Source of the DNA: Pelecanus crispus
Taxonomy: Eukaryota; Chordata; Aves; Pelecaniformes; Pelecanidae
Assembly: GCF_030463565.1 (NCBI RefSeq)
Contig: NC_134644.1
Span: 113,463,684-113,527,683, forward strand
Direction: 5' to 3'
Length of the DNA stretch: 64,000 nucleotides
Both the position numbers and the translations under genes were made by a program. Positions 1-13,634 of the stretch are shown here, piece by piece (the stretch's first letter is position 1; each line of letters starts with the position of its first letter). Under the pieces are notes generated by a model, which saw only the letters and a list, made by a program, of their open reading frames with translations, made no database searches and was not told where the DNA came from.

Positions 1-3000
1 AGGAAGGATCAAAAGCCTTAACAGAGACAAAAAAGACCTTTTTTGATGTATTATTTATATTTCAGCAAAGAATGTGAAGCTGAAATGGATTACTTACTGA
101 ACAGTACTAATCTGTGACAGACTGTCCTCTTCAATAATACTCAAGAAACCAGTTAAAAATAAAAGATGGTGCACAAAGAGCAGTGCAGTTTTACTCTCCT
201 AATCTCCCATCTAAATGCCAATAGACATAATTAACATGCTCTGAACAAATGCCAGTTGGCTGGATTTTGCAAATGGGTTGTAAAATACTGAAAGTATAAG
301 GCCTAAGGCATCAGCAGCATATTTTTAAAGCATCATATAGAGTTAGGATAAGTTCTTTTTTTTTTTTTTTTTTTTTCCCCAGTTAGGTATTTTGAGCATA
401 TATTTAGCATTTTAAGAATAGAAATACATTTTCCTAATAAATAGACTGACCTAACTTTTTTCCCCCCTTAAAATTATCAGCCCTCATTTCAAGAGTAAAT
501 GTCAATGAAACATCTCTTGAGAATTATTGTTCTTCCATTTGACCTAATGAATTTCTGCCTGATTTTGTTTTTAAGGTTTTTTTGGTTTGTTGGTTGTAGG
601 TTTTTTTGGTTTGGTCTTTTTTTTTTTTGTCTTCATCTCAGTTTGGGTGAGTGGAAAAAGTAAATACTTTAATGCCCAGAGGAAAAGTGTCCATTAAATA
701 AGAAAGGGGTGCACATGACTTATTTTAAAGAAATTAAATATGCTTGGAAAGAATTTTCAGAACTTTCTAGAAGAGGCGCCTCAGGCTAGGGAAAGCAGGA
801 GAAAGAGATTACTGTATTGTTAAAAAATATGAGCATTCACATATCATATTGATATTTTTGCCCTAATCCCATAAATAGAATGGAGGGAAGAAAAGTGTTT
901 ACTTGCATTATTTTCAGTCACATACAGCACGAACTTCATCCTCTAAGTGGGAAGAGGGAATTCATATGTTAAAAAAAAAAAAAAAGGAAAAAATGCCTAG
1001 GCATTAGATATGACAATTTTCCACACTCATTTTTTCTCCTTTAGATTTTAATCCATATTTCAAGTTTAGGCAGATACAATAATAACGTAAATTGAAGCCA
1101 CTAAATGGGATATTATATCTGACTTCTTAGTGAAACATTGTTAATACAGCAAATATGCTACAGCAATACATATACATTTGGTGAGACAGATACAAATGTT
1201 GGCAGTCTTAACAAGCAAGCTAAGGTCTGAATACACCACAGCAACTGATCCATACAGTGCATGGGTCTTCTGCTGTTCCTAAAGAAAAGGAAAAGCTGAA
1301 TGATGAATCTCATCAACTCAGCATAACTGACCGAAGTTTCTGACGAAGTGGACTTCTCTTTAGAGACCAAAGGGGGGAAAAAAATATGTATGAGCATTTA
1401 AGAATAAATTGGGAAAAAAAAATCATTTTCATTGAAAAAATAATTTTTTTTCTAATAATCTAACCCTGGGAAGGGTCCCAAGTGAATCAAATGATGAAAT
1501 GTAGTCACAGGAAAAATAGTTTGCAGGAAGTTGAGCTAAGTTAGGTCATCAGTACCCAACACATTTACGTGGGAGTAAAGCTACTCATGTTCTTCAGTGT
1601 TCTCAATTTCAGTATATTAGCAAGGAGGTTTTTTTGTTTGTTTATGTAACCTCTGTATGGATAAATAACAGAGTGTTTTTCAGCAGTTAGTCCTTTAAAA
1701 TATTTTTAAGCAAACAAACACAAGGTGACTTTAATCACAAGTATCTCCTGATTAAATGTGATAACTCACTCTTACAAGCTTTTCCCCTGCTCATATGCAA
1801 TAGAGCATGAATATAACATATTCTGGTTTTTTCCTAATATGCCTCTCTATTGTCCTTCAGGCCTGGCAAAAAAAAAGGGTAAAATGGTCACTATTAAATG
1901 AAAACAAAATGTTGTCATTGCAGTGTACCTTCCTTGACATGATGAAAGAAACAAAATGAAGGCTGACTGAAATACTCATTACTTTTATTATCTGTTGATG
2001 ATTTTTTATCTGGATCTTATAAAACCCCCTAAAATGTCAAAACAAAAAAAACTGATCAGTGTAACTTTATTGGTGCTATACTACTTGTTTTAATTTAATT
2101 AAAAGAAAATATTTTTGTAGGCTATAACCCTGTAAAGGGATCTCCCCACTTCTGCTAGGAATAGGAACATGTCTAGGAATAGCAAGCTACATTAGTACGG
2201 CTAAAAGTATCCCCCCAAGAGAGAGATCCCTGGTCTTCAAGGCTGGGTGGTACAAAGCAACACACGTCCTCACTCCTCAGCTAGGCTGCCATAGCTGCCT
2301 GGGGCAGACAGCTATGACCTCATTGCATAGCTTGTGGTCTGGACTTAAATGTGGTTCTCTTGCTTCTATAAGAGCTGTTTTAGAGTTTAGTATTTTCTGT
2401 CCAGTTCACAATGTCTGAAATAATGTGTGGCCCTACCAAGGGTAACATTTTAAACCCACGAAGCTTAGAATCTTAGATGGCTTTTCTGACATACGACATG
2501 AAGGTACGTGGCATGAAGGGTACAGCATCTGTTAGGATTTTGAAGGATGGCTTGGTGTGTAGGCTGCATACCTTGTGGGATCATGTTTAAATAACCTGTC
2601 AGGATTTCTCCATAAAGAAAACTCTTCCCAGAACTACTCCTACATCAAGTGGAACTCCAAAAAGAGAGTCTATGCATAGACACCTATGCAGGTGTAAATG
2701 GCCTGGGGACCAGAGCCTGGGAATGAAATAATAGGAAGACAATTTATTTTTTAGTTTTAGAAGTACACATGGACAAGTAGTTGGGGTCCACTGTAGCTGT
2801 GTATCTGGGCTTGATAAGAGTTAACATGATTCTAGTAATCAGCAGTTCTCCAAGGTCTAGAGCCTGCTGAAACTATTCTGAAACTGATAAAGATGGAAGG
2901 TTCTTCAGAGTTTCCCAACTGCTAATTTATTGATACCTGGCTAAAAACGGAGAAGACTAAAATAAAGCATCTTAAAATCAATGCATATTTCCTACACAGG

Positions 3001-3701
3001 TACTATAGAGAAAGGCTTAAATGGAAAGATAAGAAAAAATGGAGCTAGTCAATTATTTTTAAAATTCTAATTAGTGTGATCATTATTCTATGCTGGGTAG
3101 GAGAAGAAAAGCTTTAAATGGAATTTCTACAGATAGACAAGAAAATGTATTGGAAATTAGATTAAAATATTAACACCTTCTAAAGTTAAAAATAAATTTA
3201 TACATCACTCTATGTCAAGATAAAAGAAATCAGATGGCAAAAAACATAGGCTAAACTGAAAGTCCCATTTCCCTTGATTTCAGATTTTCAGTACTTTAAC
3301 CCTTTTTGAATGCTCTCCTACCCCTGACTCTTTTGGAAAACAAAGTTCATATTTTTACATGAAGATTTCTGAAGTTACAAAAATCCTGAATATTCAGAAT
3401 TGAATCTCATGTCTGAGTGCTCCCACGATCTAGACCTTTTGCCTTATGCATTGCTTGATCTGTTAGTCATATACACACAAGGCAATGAGGAGACAATTTG
3501 TTTTCACAGTCTAAGACATTTGATATTTTGATGGACTTCAAGAAATTTGTAGATGGCTGGGAAATTGCAAGCATTTGGAGTCCTGAAGCATTAAATCAGG
3601 TTTGTTCCAATAACAATCACTGTGTCCAGATGTACAGAAATGAATGCACACCAGCACTGGAGAACCAGTGAAGAATGTGACTTCTAATTCAAAACTACAA
3701 T
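1..3701. other. AT-rich intergenic sequence, no gene seen
   Basis: Scattered short open frames (longest about 80 codons) without recognisable protein features. Poly-T at 356 and short A/T runs (about 970, 1440) are the only structure seen. Confidence 0.7.
356..376 (+). repeat. Poly-T run (21)
   Basis: Homopolymer T tract in AT-rich intergenic sequence. Confidence 0.9.
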
Positions 3702-3721
3702 AAAACAAAACAAAACAAAAC
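3702..3721 (+). repeat. (AAAAC)4 simple repeat
   Basis: Four pure AAAAC units directly before the AAAAG tract. The two probably share an A-rich origin. Confidence 0.9.
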
Positions 3722-3724
3722 AAG

Positions 3725-3909
3725 AAAAGAAAAGAAAAGAAAAGAAAAGAAAAGAAAAGAAAAGAAAAGAAAAGAAAAGAAAAGAAAAGAAAAGAAAAGA
3801 AAAGAAAAGAAAAGAAAAGAAAAGAAAAGAAAAGAAAAGAAAAGAAAAGAAAAGAAAAGAAAAGAAAAGAAAAGAAAAGAAAAGAAAAGAAAAGAAAAGA
3901 AAAGAAAAG
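3725..3909 (+). repeat. (AAAAG)37 simple repeat
   Basis: 37 uninterrupted AAAAG units (185 bp), followed by a short imperfect AAGAG run. It is a pure purine/pyrimidine tract. The apparent reading frames with repeated FFSFL on the - strand are produced by this repeat and are not genes. Confidence 0.97.
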
Positions 3910-5276
3910 AAGAGAAGAGTGTATAGGAGGGAAGATTGCACAGACAATTTGTGTTTTTTTTTTATACAAGTTGCATGGTAACTTTCCATAGGTCAGCACA
4001 GTAAGACTGTGACAATGGCATTTGGGATGCTGCTGTTGAGCCTTTTTCCTGAGGATATATCAACTTGTGGTCCAGTTGACTGATTGAAAGTACTTTCCAT
4101 CACCACTCAGCAGAGATTTCAGCAGGATATCCTGGCCCCAAAAAGGATAGCCACCCTCTTGGGCTTGATATGGGGTCTTTGAGGTAAATGTTTCCCTGAT
4201 GCAACATTCTCATATTTCAGGGTAAGAAAGTGTTTCCTTGACCAGATGTCAAATTAGACTCAGCAATTTAAAGTTCAGTGCTCTGATTTTGTTCTAGATC
4301 TAGAAGATGATTATGCTCTTACTGATACCTGTCAATAACTAGAATGGGATGAAGCCATGACCTAGTTTGCCATTATGGAAGAAAGAGCCTAGTAATGTGC
4401 ATTTCCCTTCAATATGCATATCCATGTATTCAGTGTGTGTATTCATGTAAGAGGTCCTGAAACTCTTGGACGGTCAGTTTCTGCTCCTCTGTAGCCTATC
4501 ATGAAAAAGTCTAGAAGCTTTCACTCATTTTGTGGACAGCAGCATAGCTATGTGGTGAATTGAAAGTGAAAGATAAAGGAGCTTTAGTTAATTGCACTAG
4601 TATCGGCCATTTGAAGGAGACAGAAAATCAAGAGCAGCTGGTGCAAGATTCTGGTTACTATCTATAAACAAGTGTGAAATACTTGTACCTGAGAATCCTC
4701 TCCATTAACAGTCATTGGAGTAGGAACTAAAACGGAGGTTTCTCTATTCAAGTGTACATAACTATTAAATTAGAGACGTATTCTTTCACCTCTTCTTTCT
4801 TAAAATTGCCCCATAAAACTTGAACAGAAGGGCTTGAGAGCCCCAGTCTTTACTGATTGGGATACTCTCCTGAGAGGGGGCAACTACAGATCCATATCTG
4901 TTTGCACAAAGCAAAGAACTACAGTCAGTGTTTACAACATTCTGGATGAGTGCTTTTATCCTCTGACAAGAGGCATATCACCACGATATTCTGAAAGAAA
5001 GCAGGTCTCTTTACCTCTTGCTAAAGGAAGTCAAGATTGCAGATTCTGAATGAAGTCTGTAAATCCTCAGTGACACATCACATCCTCAGACACATCATGA
5101 AGTGAGGCACTTCTGTCATCATGAAAAGAAAAACTTCATTTAAAACAAATCCTTCTCCACACAGATTGTGCACAGAAGGCTATTTGTTGTGATGTATTTT
5201 AATTTCTGCAGTTGTTTCTAAGGCAGGTACAGCTACCACAGCTTGTAATGGGAATATTAAATAAAAATTAATTACA

Positions 5277-5318
5277 AACAAACAAAAAACCCCAAAACCA
5301 CCACCACAACAACAAACC
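5277..5318 (+). repeat. A/C-rich low-complexity stretch
   Basis: ACAAACAAAC-type sequence passing into CCAAAACCACCACCAC and ACAACAAC. Possibly the tail of a decayed insertion, but no element body is recognisable beside it. Confidence 0.7.
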
Positions 5319-5446
5319 TCTTTGTAAGAGAGAATGCAGAGGAGAGAAAACCGTACTAATATTGTTATGTAATATATAGGGAGTCAAGCTGCCTACTTTA
5401 GGAATACGGATTTCATAACTGCAGCCAGTTAGGATTGGCAATATTT

Positions 5447-5483
5447 TGCTTGTTAAGGTGACAACTTCTGCTTGTTAAGGTGA
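5447..5483 (+). repeat. Tandem duplication, 15-bp repeats
   Basis: TGCTTGTTAAGGTGA occurs at 5447-5461 and again at 5469-5483, separated by 7 bp. Confidence 0.85.
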
Positions 5484-8400
5484 TTTAAACCTATTTTATA
5501 GATTAAACCATAAGCTTCACTTAGATTTGTGCTTCTGTGTACTTACTATGTTTTAAAGAGCTTAATTGGTTTTGAGTTACTTAGACCTTGCAATAGTTTA
5601 CTAAGGTCTTTCAGAAACTTTGGATCCCAGTTTCTAGAAAGCATCTGCAAATCTTTAGTGAATGGGACAAATAAAGGAAGTCAGAATGCTTTAATGTATA
5701 CCTAAAGTTAAGATTCTAAATCTATACTATGCTGCTTTATACTAGGGCAGTTAAATAACTTGATTTTCAAAGTGCTGAAACCTCAGAATTCTTTTGGCTG
5801 TCAATGGAAGTATCAGGTCTGATCTTACATTTTCTTCTGGGCAAATATAAAGTTCTGCAAATAATTGTACCATCTCTTTGTTGTAAACAGTACTATATTG
5901 CCTGTTGAGAAGCATATGTTCAACACAGTGCAGACTTCTATTAATGCAGCACCAATGTCAGAGATTTGGCTGCTTCCCAGAATCAACTGACAGCATTGTC
6001 TGGGCTCTGTATATTTAATATAGCCTCTCCACACTCTGAGGAATTTGTGATATGAAGTGATTTGAGAGAAGGAGCTACTACAAACCTCAATATCCATCCT
6101 CGCAACAGTAAGGGAAAAACAAGTTATTGTGCACATCTGGTAAAATAGCATTCATTTTTTTAAATGACCTGCCACAGAAAGGCATAAAATGTTGAAATTT
6201 TAGTTAACTTGCAAGTTCAGATTTTTCAGTGTCCACTGCCAGCTGAAATGTTCTTTCTACTGCTGCTGCTGCCTGCAGCTAAGTATATTTTTCCATTTTG
6301 TGGGTATCATCTTTTCTATTTATTTTGTTTAATTATATCTTGCTGGACTTGGCATTCACAGTATTTGCTATTGTAAATATTTTTAGGAAAGACATAAACA
6401 TTAGATAAACATATAGAAGGCAGATTTTCTTTTTCTTCATGCGGATGTATTTAATGTTTTTTTTTCCTTTATACACTCCAGCTTCACAGTCTGAGCTCTT
6501 CTTTCCCAGACAAGCAGCTGATGCTTTTTACAAAGGCAAAGTACATATCTTCAGCTTCCTAATGAGGGACTTTGGCTCATCTCATAGTTTAGAGATATTC
6601 AGTGATAGTAACCTGTAGGCTAAAGAAAAGTATAAACCTTTTGCATTCCCTTACTGTCAATCATTTGGAACTGATACATTGTAAGACTTTTAATTTTACT
6701 GTTTTATTTACCTTAATGCATTAAAAATCTAGCACAAATAGGATCTAGAGGCCTTTTTGATGCCAGTTTTTCCACCAGGAAACAAATGACTCTCCATCGC
6801 TATCTGTAAAATAATGACCTAATGAAAACTGTCTTTGACAAGACAGTTCTTTAAAGGCAAACAAGAAGACAACATTCTGTCCTGATAGTGCTTACATCAT
6901 AGTAATTAAAGGAAGCTAGAGATGACTCCTTTGGTTAGGAAGAAACCCTTTTGGTTATAAAAATATTATCTAAAGACCTTTTATGAGAAATTCAGTCTAT
7001 CTATTACATCTGACATGATAGGGAGTTTCCCTGGGACAAATGGGATCTTTTCTCACCTAAAGATGTTCTTCTTGGCTTTTTGTTGTGATGTGAATGGTTG
7101 AAATGTGTTGTGGCCTTTCTCTCTGTTGCATCTATCTCAAACATTTTGGCAGATATGAAAATAATAACTAAGCATACCCACTATAGACAGGACTATCTTG
7201 CCAGCCAATATAGCTGCAGCAGCACATGTCATCCTAGGAACAGCCAGGAGGCATGGGACAATGATGTGAAAGAATCAGCTCAACGCCTGTGGCTTAAGGA
7301 GAATCCTTTCCTCCTGTGACAGTATCTGGATGACAACTAATGTAGTTAGTCACGTATTTTATAAGATAAAAGCCTGTGCTATAAACCTAAGAGCTTGCAG
7401 TTTGATCCTTACAGGATATGATGGAGGTTTTTCTGCTCATATTTTTCTTTTCTTAGAAACTAGTAAACTGAACACTGTTTATACCAGAGGTTATTATTTA
7501 CATCAGAATTGGCTCCCAGCTTCAGGAACACACAAGTGTTTTGGAAGTGCCACAACCCCCTTACATTCTGCCTTCCGGAGGCAGAAACAGCAGTGGGCTG
7601 CTCTGAGTGACTCAGGGGGATTTTGTGAGGGTAGAGATTCCTTCACCATTCCTTCCAGTGTGACGGAAGCTGTAGTAACCTCTGTCTCTGGGGAGGGTTA
7701 TAAGCAGATATAGGACAGGCCATTTGATTCTTTGCACAGTACTTCTTCCTTAACAGTCACTTTCTCTCCTGTAGGGAAAAGCCAGATGGGGAAGATTCCT
7801 ATGGGTTTACATCAGCTCATGATGCACCACTTGGATGACTTTAACTCAGGCTGCAAGTGAAGCACTCAAAATTCAGAAATATTGGACTCCATATTCTTTA
7901 CACATACTGAATACACCTCTCTGGGTGCAAGTACTTTATGCATTTTCTATTGGCATTATTCCATAACATATTTTTTTATTGGAACCCATGAATTACTAAG
8001 TACCTAAGATGGGATGCAAATATAGACTGAATGGAGGCTGCACAAGCAAACATGAAACCGCATTTTCTGACTTTGTGTTTAACTGTAAATCTAAAGTAAC
8101 GTTCTTTCAGCCTGCTTTATGTGGGGTTTTTGGGGGATCTAGTGTAGATGTAGGTTTTCAGAAAGCAAGCCATAATGCCTAAGAAACAAAGCAGTGGGAT
8201 GAAGAATGCCTAATTCCGTTGTTTCTATTTCACATGTTTATTTGAAAGGTTATCAGATCTGATTGTTGTTTCTGTTCATTTCACTTTTAAGAGCTTCAGG
8301 GAAAGAATCAAGGGAACTGTTAAGTAGCAAAGATATATTGGACTATATGCATACATTAAAATATCATCAGACAACCCTAATGCATTCCTTGTCAAATCTG

Positions 8401-11400
8401 GAGTCAGCATACAGCTGGACATTATAAATACATAGACACAAGATAAAAATTAAACAGAAAGCACTGAGCAATTAGAAGGAAGTGTGTTTGGTTTAAGCCC
8501 AGAAACTAAATATTCATTGAATATACAACCTCTGGCAAAAATATTGTAAAAACTTGGGCACGTCTGAGAAAATTATTAACACAGTAATTGCCTTTTAGAA
8601 GACTCATCACTACACCCAATATGTAAAATAATGTAACAATTTTACGACCAAAACAGTAAATAGATACTACATTCTTATCTATTATGAGATAAAGCAAAAA
8701 AATAAACCAAAGCAAAACAAAACAAACAGAGAAATAAAGTATAAGATTCTCATTGTATAGTTCCACTAGTATATGATAGATCACTGGCAAAGGGCAGCAA
8801 GGAAATGATAATGATTTGTTTGTACAAAAAGCTTCTCTGTTTGGATCTGGATGACATCAAAGTAGAATATCTGACAGCTTCCCTTAGCTTGTCAGAGCAT
8901 AATAGCAGCTTACAGAAACAAAGCCGTGCCTGCAAAGAGACTTGGAATCACAGCAGAGGAAGCTTGTGTGTAAAACAGAGATGATGAAAACCTAGCAAAG
9001 GTGGGAGACTCTCCACAATATTTTAATGTAGTGTTTGAATTTCAAGCTCCATTACTAGTATCTCTCTGAAGCCAAAATAGTTCAGTCTCTGAGGAGATCT
9101 GAGCTCTGCCAACTCATTTTTTTAAACATTTTCAGATAGATATGAAGGAAGCAGATTTTGTGTTCTCAGAAAGCCTTTTGGCAGACAAAAAGGAAAATAA
9201 ATAAAGAGAATAAGCATGCATTTGAGCACTGTCAAAGGCCCTACCACTGATTACTGTCAAGACACATTGTCCACTTTCCACTGTTGTTCACGTATTATTA
9301 TTTTTGCTGAGATTGTCTGCTAGCTGATCAATTACTGGATATGCATAAAGATAGTAAAAACATTAGTTAATCAAATATTAAGTACCTGGACATTTTTGAG
9401 CCCATTGTTATCAGCAGAATCTATGCATAAATTTAATATCACTGAATCTTCTTCCCTAGCAGGAATGGCATTGCCAAATCTGCTTTAGGGAACAGTACCT
9501 GGTGCAGAGGTGCAGAGATTATGACCACCACAGGGTCTGTGAAGACAGACAGTTCAGTTGTGAAAGTCCAGAAAGCTTTGTTTGTATGGCCCTATGCCTG
9601 AGCAAAGAAATGCTGGCTTACAAATCCCATCATCTTGTTACTCCAAGCTTCCAGTTTTGCAGGTAGCAAAGAAAGGCTCAGAAATGCCTGCTGTCATGGT
9701 GCAGACATAGCCTCAACATGGCAGAAGGAGAAAAGACAGGTCCCAAGTCAGATATAACTACAGAAGAAAACAATTGCATAGGTTTACATCCAGAAATTAA
9801 TGGGAAGTTAGTACAGTCTCTGGAAAATGAGAATATAAGGCTCCACATAATAATTAGGACTACACAAGGTTAAAGTTAAAAACAAATTTAAAAAGGCAGC
9901 AAAACATTATTAAATGGTGTTCCTAAGAGTCAGTGTCATATTGAGTTCTATATCTGCAAATAAATGTAGTCTCTGACTGTGCTATTATCAAAATGAAAAA
10001 AATAACCATACTGTTGTTTCCATTTATCAAGGAAACATCAAGTTTCTTGACCCTACTCACCATCAAGTAGGACCAAAAAAATGTAAATAATTTCAACAAA
10101 AGGTTGTGATGATTATAGGAATTGAAATTTTGGAAAAAGAATCATGTTAGCTTTTTACCTAAGAAAGGAGCTGATATTGCAAACTGGCAAGATCACTAGG
10201 TGTACGGAGTGGTCTCTTGGACACATGTTTATCAGATTGGTAATTTTTAGAGGATGTACACTGCTTTGCCTTCCTTTCCATTCAATATAACTTCTGATAG
10301 TGGACTTTGTGACCCCAGCAGGACAGAGGTCTGGGTAAAGTCTGCAGCTTGATATTCATTCATTCAGTAAAGAAAATTATCATTGATTTTCATATTGCAG
10401 GATGAGTTTGCAGGATAGGCAACTGGAAGAAAAAATAATTGGGAGTCATCTATTGGTGTATTTTTGTTTGTTTGTTTTCACAGGTGACAATTTTTTTTAA
10501 ACAGTCTATGAATTTTAGCTTTTCAAATCATGACTACATATAAAAAGAGTCAAGGTAGTTTTTTGCAAAAAATGCAAGAGTAGATTTTGACTTTTTTCCC
10601 ACTTTTTCTTAGAGTTAGCAAGAAGAATAAAGTTGTGTAAACTTCTGTTTCTGACAATAAAGCTGAGTGTAAAAATACATCCATGTAATTGCTCTCCTAC
10701 CATTTTAAATATTGGCTGTAACAAAAAGTAGCATGGCTTAAAGAAAGAATATATCTTATGCTTTGGATAAATATTCCACTATAATAAAAGCATAACAAGG
10801 TGGGGTTTGTTGTTATTACAATTTATTTTTATACTAGTGACCTATCAGTAATGACCTTGACTCAGGAACATTTCTTAGAAAATGAATGAACAGACTGACC
10901 TGTGGAAAAGTCTTGGGCCACCAACTCTCCCAGCAGGTCATTAATCCCCCAGAAGTGTTACAGACCCTGATCATTAAGGCTTAATTAATGTATTCATACA
11001 GTCTCTAAATGCTGAACTGCATTTTATTTTTGTGTAATTAACCTTTTGGGAATATTTTATTAATGGATAAAGGTAATATATGTTTGCCAGGGAGATGCCA
11101 CATTACTTCTTTTATTCACAGTAAACACAAATATATTATGGAAAGCTCTTCATGTATTTGTACATTTCACACTTCTGAGAGCTGTTGACTATTGGAATGA
11201 AGGGCAAAGGCATGATTAGAAAGACTCATTATGTACTGATTCAATACTTTGGTGCTATTCTTCATGAATGTGTTTACCACTCAGAGCAGTCTGAATTCTC
11301 GGCAGGGCAAGCAGAACTGAATTTTACTGTTTCTGCCACAGGGAAGCTAAAGGGCAGAGGATGAGGGCAGGGTCGAGATGATAGATTTGGGAAAACACCC

Positions 11401-11570
11401 TTGGAGACCCAGGCTTACTTTTCTTGTAGCCACTTGAGAATGGATTTCTAAGGATGCTACATGAATATTCACAGAATCATAGAATCAGGGAATCTTTTAG
11501 GTTGGAAAAGACCTTTAAGATCATCCAGTCCAACCATTAACCTAACATTACAAAGTCCATCACTAAACCA

Positions 11571-11641
11571 ATTAAGGGTAGAGTAGCAATTTAATGTTTC
11601 CTGGCTTGGTGGATGGATTATTTTTAATTAAAGTAAAAACT
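11571..11641 (-). repeat. Non-CR1 linker between two CR1 tails (left copy)
   Basis: About 70 bp of sequence without CR1 character, lying between the 3' end of CR1 copy A (from 11642) and a short second CR1 tail (11470-11570). The same linker, with a few differences, sits in the mirror position at 17255-17325. It is therefore part of the duplicated unit, not local flank. Confidence 0.75.
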
Positions 11642-11900
11642 AGGAATCATTAAGGTTGGAAAGGACCTCTAAGATCATCAGTCCAACCATCAACCCAACA
11701 CCACCATGCCCACTAAACTGTGTCCCAAAGTGCCATGTCTACCCGTTTTTTGAACACCCCCAGGGATGGTGACTCCACCACCTCTCTGAGCAGCCTGTTC
11801 CAATGCTTGACCACTCTTTCCATGAAGAAATTTTTCCTAATATCCAACCTAAACCTCCCCTGGCACAGCTTGAGCCCACTTCTTCTTGTCCTATTGCTAG

Positions 11901-12152
11901 CTACACCAGTGCCGAGTACGGGGGGACAGTCACTTCCCTGCTCCTGCTGGCCACACTAGTCCTGATACAAGCCAGGATGCTGGTGGCCTTCTGGGCACAC
12001 TGCTGGCTCGTGCTCAGCTGGCTGTCAACCAACACCCCCAGGTCATTTTCCACCAAGCAGCTTTCCAGCCACTCTTCCCCAAGCCTGTAGCGTTGCATGG
12101 GGTTGTTGTGACCCAAGTGCAGGACCCGGCACTTGGCCTTGTTAAACCTCAT
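11901..12152 (-). pseudogene. CR1 ORF2 C-terminal fragment (copy A)
   Basis: Continuation of the same CR1 polyprotein beyond the nonsense codon, in the [17 protein letters not shown] region. Compared with copy B it lacks three residues after CAQ (9-nt deletion) and ends at the larger 250-bp deletion near 11901. Confidence 0.85.
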
Positions 12153-12170
12153 CCAGTTGGCCTCGGCCCA

Positions 12171-12902
12171 TCAATCCAGCCTGTCCAGGTCCCTCTGCAG
12201 GGCCATCCTACCCTCCAGCAGATCGACACTCCCACCCAGTTTGGAGTCATCTGCAAACTTACTGAGGGCACACTCAATCCCCTCATCCCAATCATTGATA
12301 AAGATATTAAACAAGGCTGGCCCCAAAACAGAGCCCTGGGGAACACCGCTTGTGACTGGTTGCCAACTGGATTTAACTCCATGCACCACAACTCTCTGGG
12401 CTTGGCCATCCAGCCAGTTTTTTACCCAGCAAAGAGTACACCTGCTGAAGCCATGAGCCGCCAGCTTCCTTAGGAGAATGTTGTGGGAGACAATGTCAAA
12501 AGCTTTGCTAAAGTCCAGGTAGATGACATCCACAGCCTTTCCGTCATCCACTAGGCTGGTCACCAGGTCATAGAAGGAGATCAGATTGGTCAAGCAGGAC
12601 CTGCCTTTCAGGAGCCCATGCTGGCTGGGCCTGATCCCCTGGCGGACCTGCACATGCCTGTTGAGCGCACTCAAGATGAACCGCTCCATAATCTTTCCCG
12701 GCACTGAGGTCAGGCTGACAGGCCTGTAGTTCCCTGGATCCTTCTTCCAGCTCTTCTCATAGATGGGCATCACATTGGCAAGCCTCCAGTCATCAGGGAC
12801 CTCCCTTGTTAACCAGGACTGCTGATAGATGATGGAGAGTGGCTTGGCAAGCTCCTCCGCTAGCTCCCTCAGTACTCTCGGGTGGATCCCATCTGGCCCC
12901 AT
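12171..12902 (-). pseudogene. CR1 reverse-transcriptase fragment (copy A)
   Basis: A 243-codon open fragment covering the RT fingers/palm core of CR1 ORF2: [14 protein letters not shown] at the start, [20 protein letters not shown], and FADDSK near the end. It ends at a TGA after DLDRLD, where related elements continue. It differs from the copy B protein at only 2 of 243 positions (Ala/Val early, Trp/Arg before DEGIEC). It has no start of its own and is a decayed piece of a longer polyprotein. Confidence 0.9.
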
Positions 12903-13634
12903 TGACCTGTGAGTGTCCAGGTGGCATAGTAGGTCATTAACTGCTTCCTCCTGGACTATGGGGGTTCCATTCTGCTCCCCATCCCTGTCTTCCAGCTCAG
13001 GGGCCTGAATACCCTGGGGATAACTGGTCTGACAGTTAAAGACAGAGGCAAAGAAGGCATTAAGTACCTTAACCTTTTCCTCATCCTTGGTGGCAATGTT
13101 CCCCCCACATCCAGCAAAGGATGGAGATTCTCTTTGGTTCTCTTTTTGTTGTTAATATATTTGTAGAAACATTTTTGTATTCTCTCTTACAACAGTGGCC
13201 AGATTGAGTTCTAGCTGGGCTTTTGCTTTTCTAATTTCCTCCCTGCATGACCTAATGAGATCCCTGTAGTCTTCCTGAGTTGCCTGCCCTTTCTTCCAAA
13301 GGTGGTGAACTCTCCTTTTTTCCCTGAGTCCCAGCAAAAGCTTCCTGTTCAGCCAGGCCAGTCATCTTCCCTGCCAGTTGGTCTTATGGCACATGGGGAC
13401 AGCCCACTCCTGCACCCTAAAGACTTCCTTCTTGAAGAAGGCCCAGCCTGCCTGGACCCCTTTGCCCTTCAGGACTGCCTCCAAGGGACTTTCCCAACCA
13501 GCATCCTGAAGAGGCCAAAGTCTGCCCTCCAGAAGTCCATGGTAGTGGTTTTTCTGCCCCTCCTCCTTACGTTGCCAAGAATCGAGAACTCTGTCACATC
13601 ATGGTCACTAAGCCCAAGACGGCCTCTGACCACG

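Larger units (their letters stand above)
3920..11469. other. AT-rich intergenic sequence, no gene seen
   Basis: Several open frames of 70-130 codons (for example 5825-6151 on -, 7330-7713 on +) show no known domain, no splice-supported context and ordinary intergenic composition. The A/C-rich stretch at 5277 and the small tandem duplication at 5447 are the visible structure. Confidence 0.65.
11470..13634 (-). mobile_element. CR1 LINE copy A (left arm of an inverted CR1 pair), 5'-truncated
   Basis: Sense is on the - strand. Reading it, one meets the end of the endonuclease/linker region, then the full reverse-transcriptase core with [33 protein letters not shown] and FADDSK (the FADD catalytic motif), then the C-terminal region, then the CR1 3' UTR. 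The RT frame is 12171-12902. It is interrupted upstream by frameshift and stop changes, and downstream by a TGA that is also present in copy B. About 250 bp of the C-terminal region present in copy B (its 16739-16988) are missing, and there is a private 9-nt in-frame deletion. The 5' end is truncated at about 13634. Dead element. Confidence 0.93.

Noticed and set aside
3538..3999. Open frames on the - strand with repeated FFSFL
   Set aside because: Pure product of the AAAAG microsatellite.
11720..12473. Open frames on the strand opposite to CR1 copy A, and the mirror set at 16161-16643 in copy B
   Set aside because: Antisense shadows of the CR1 ORF2 frame; the sense frame carries the RT motifs.
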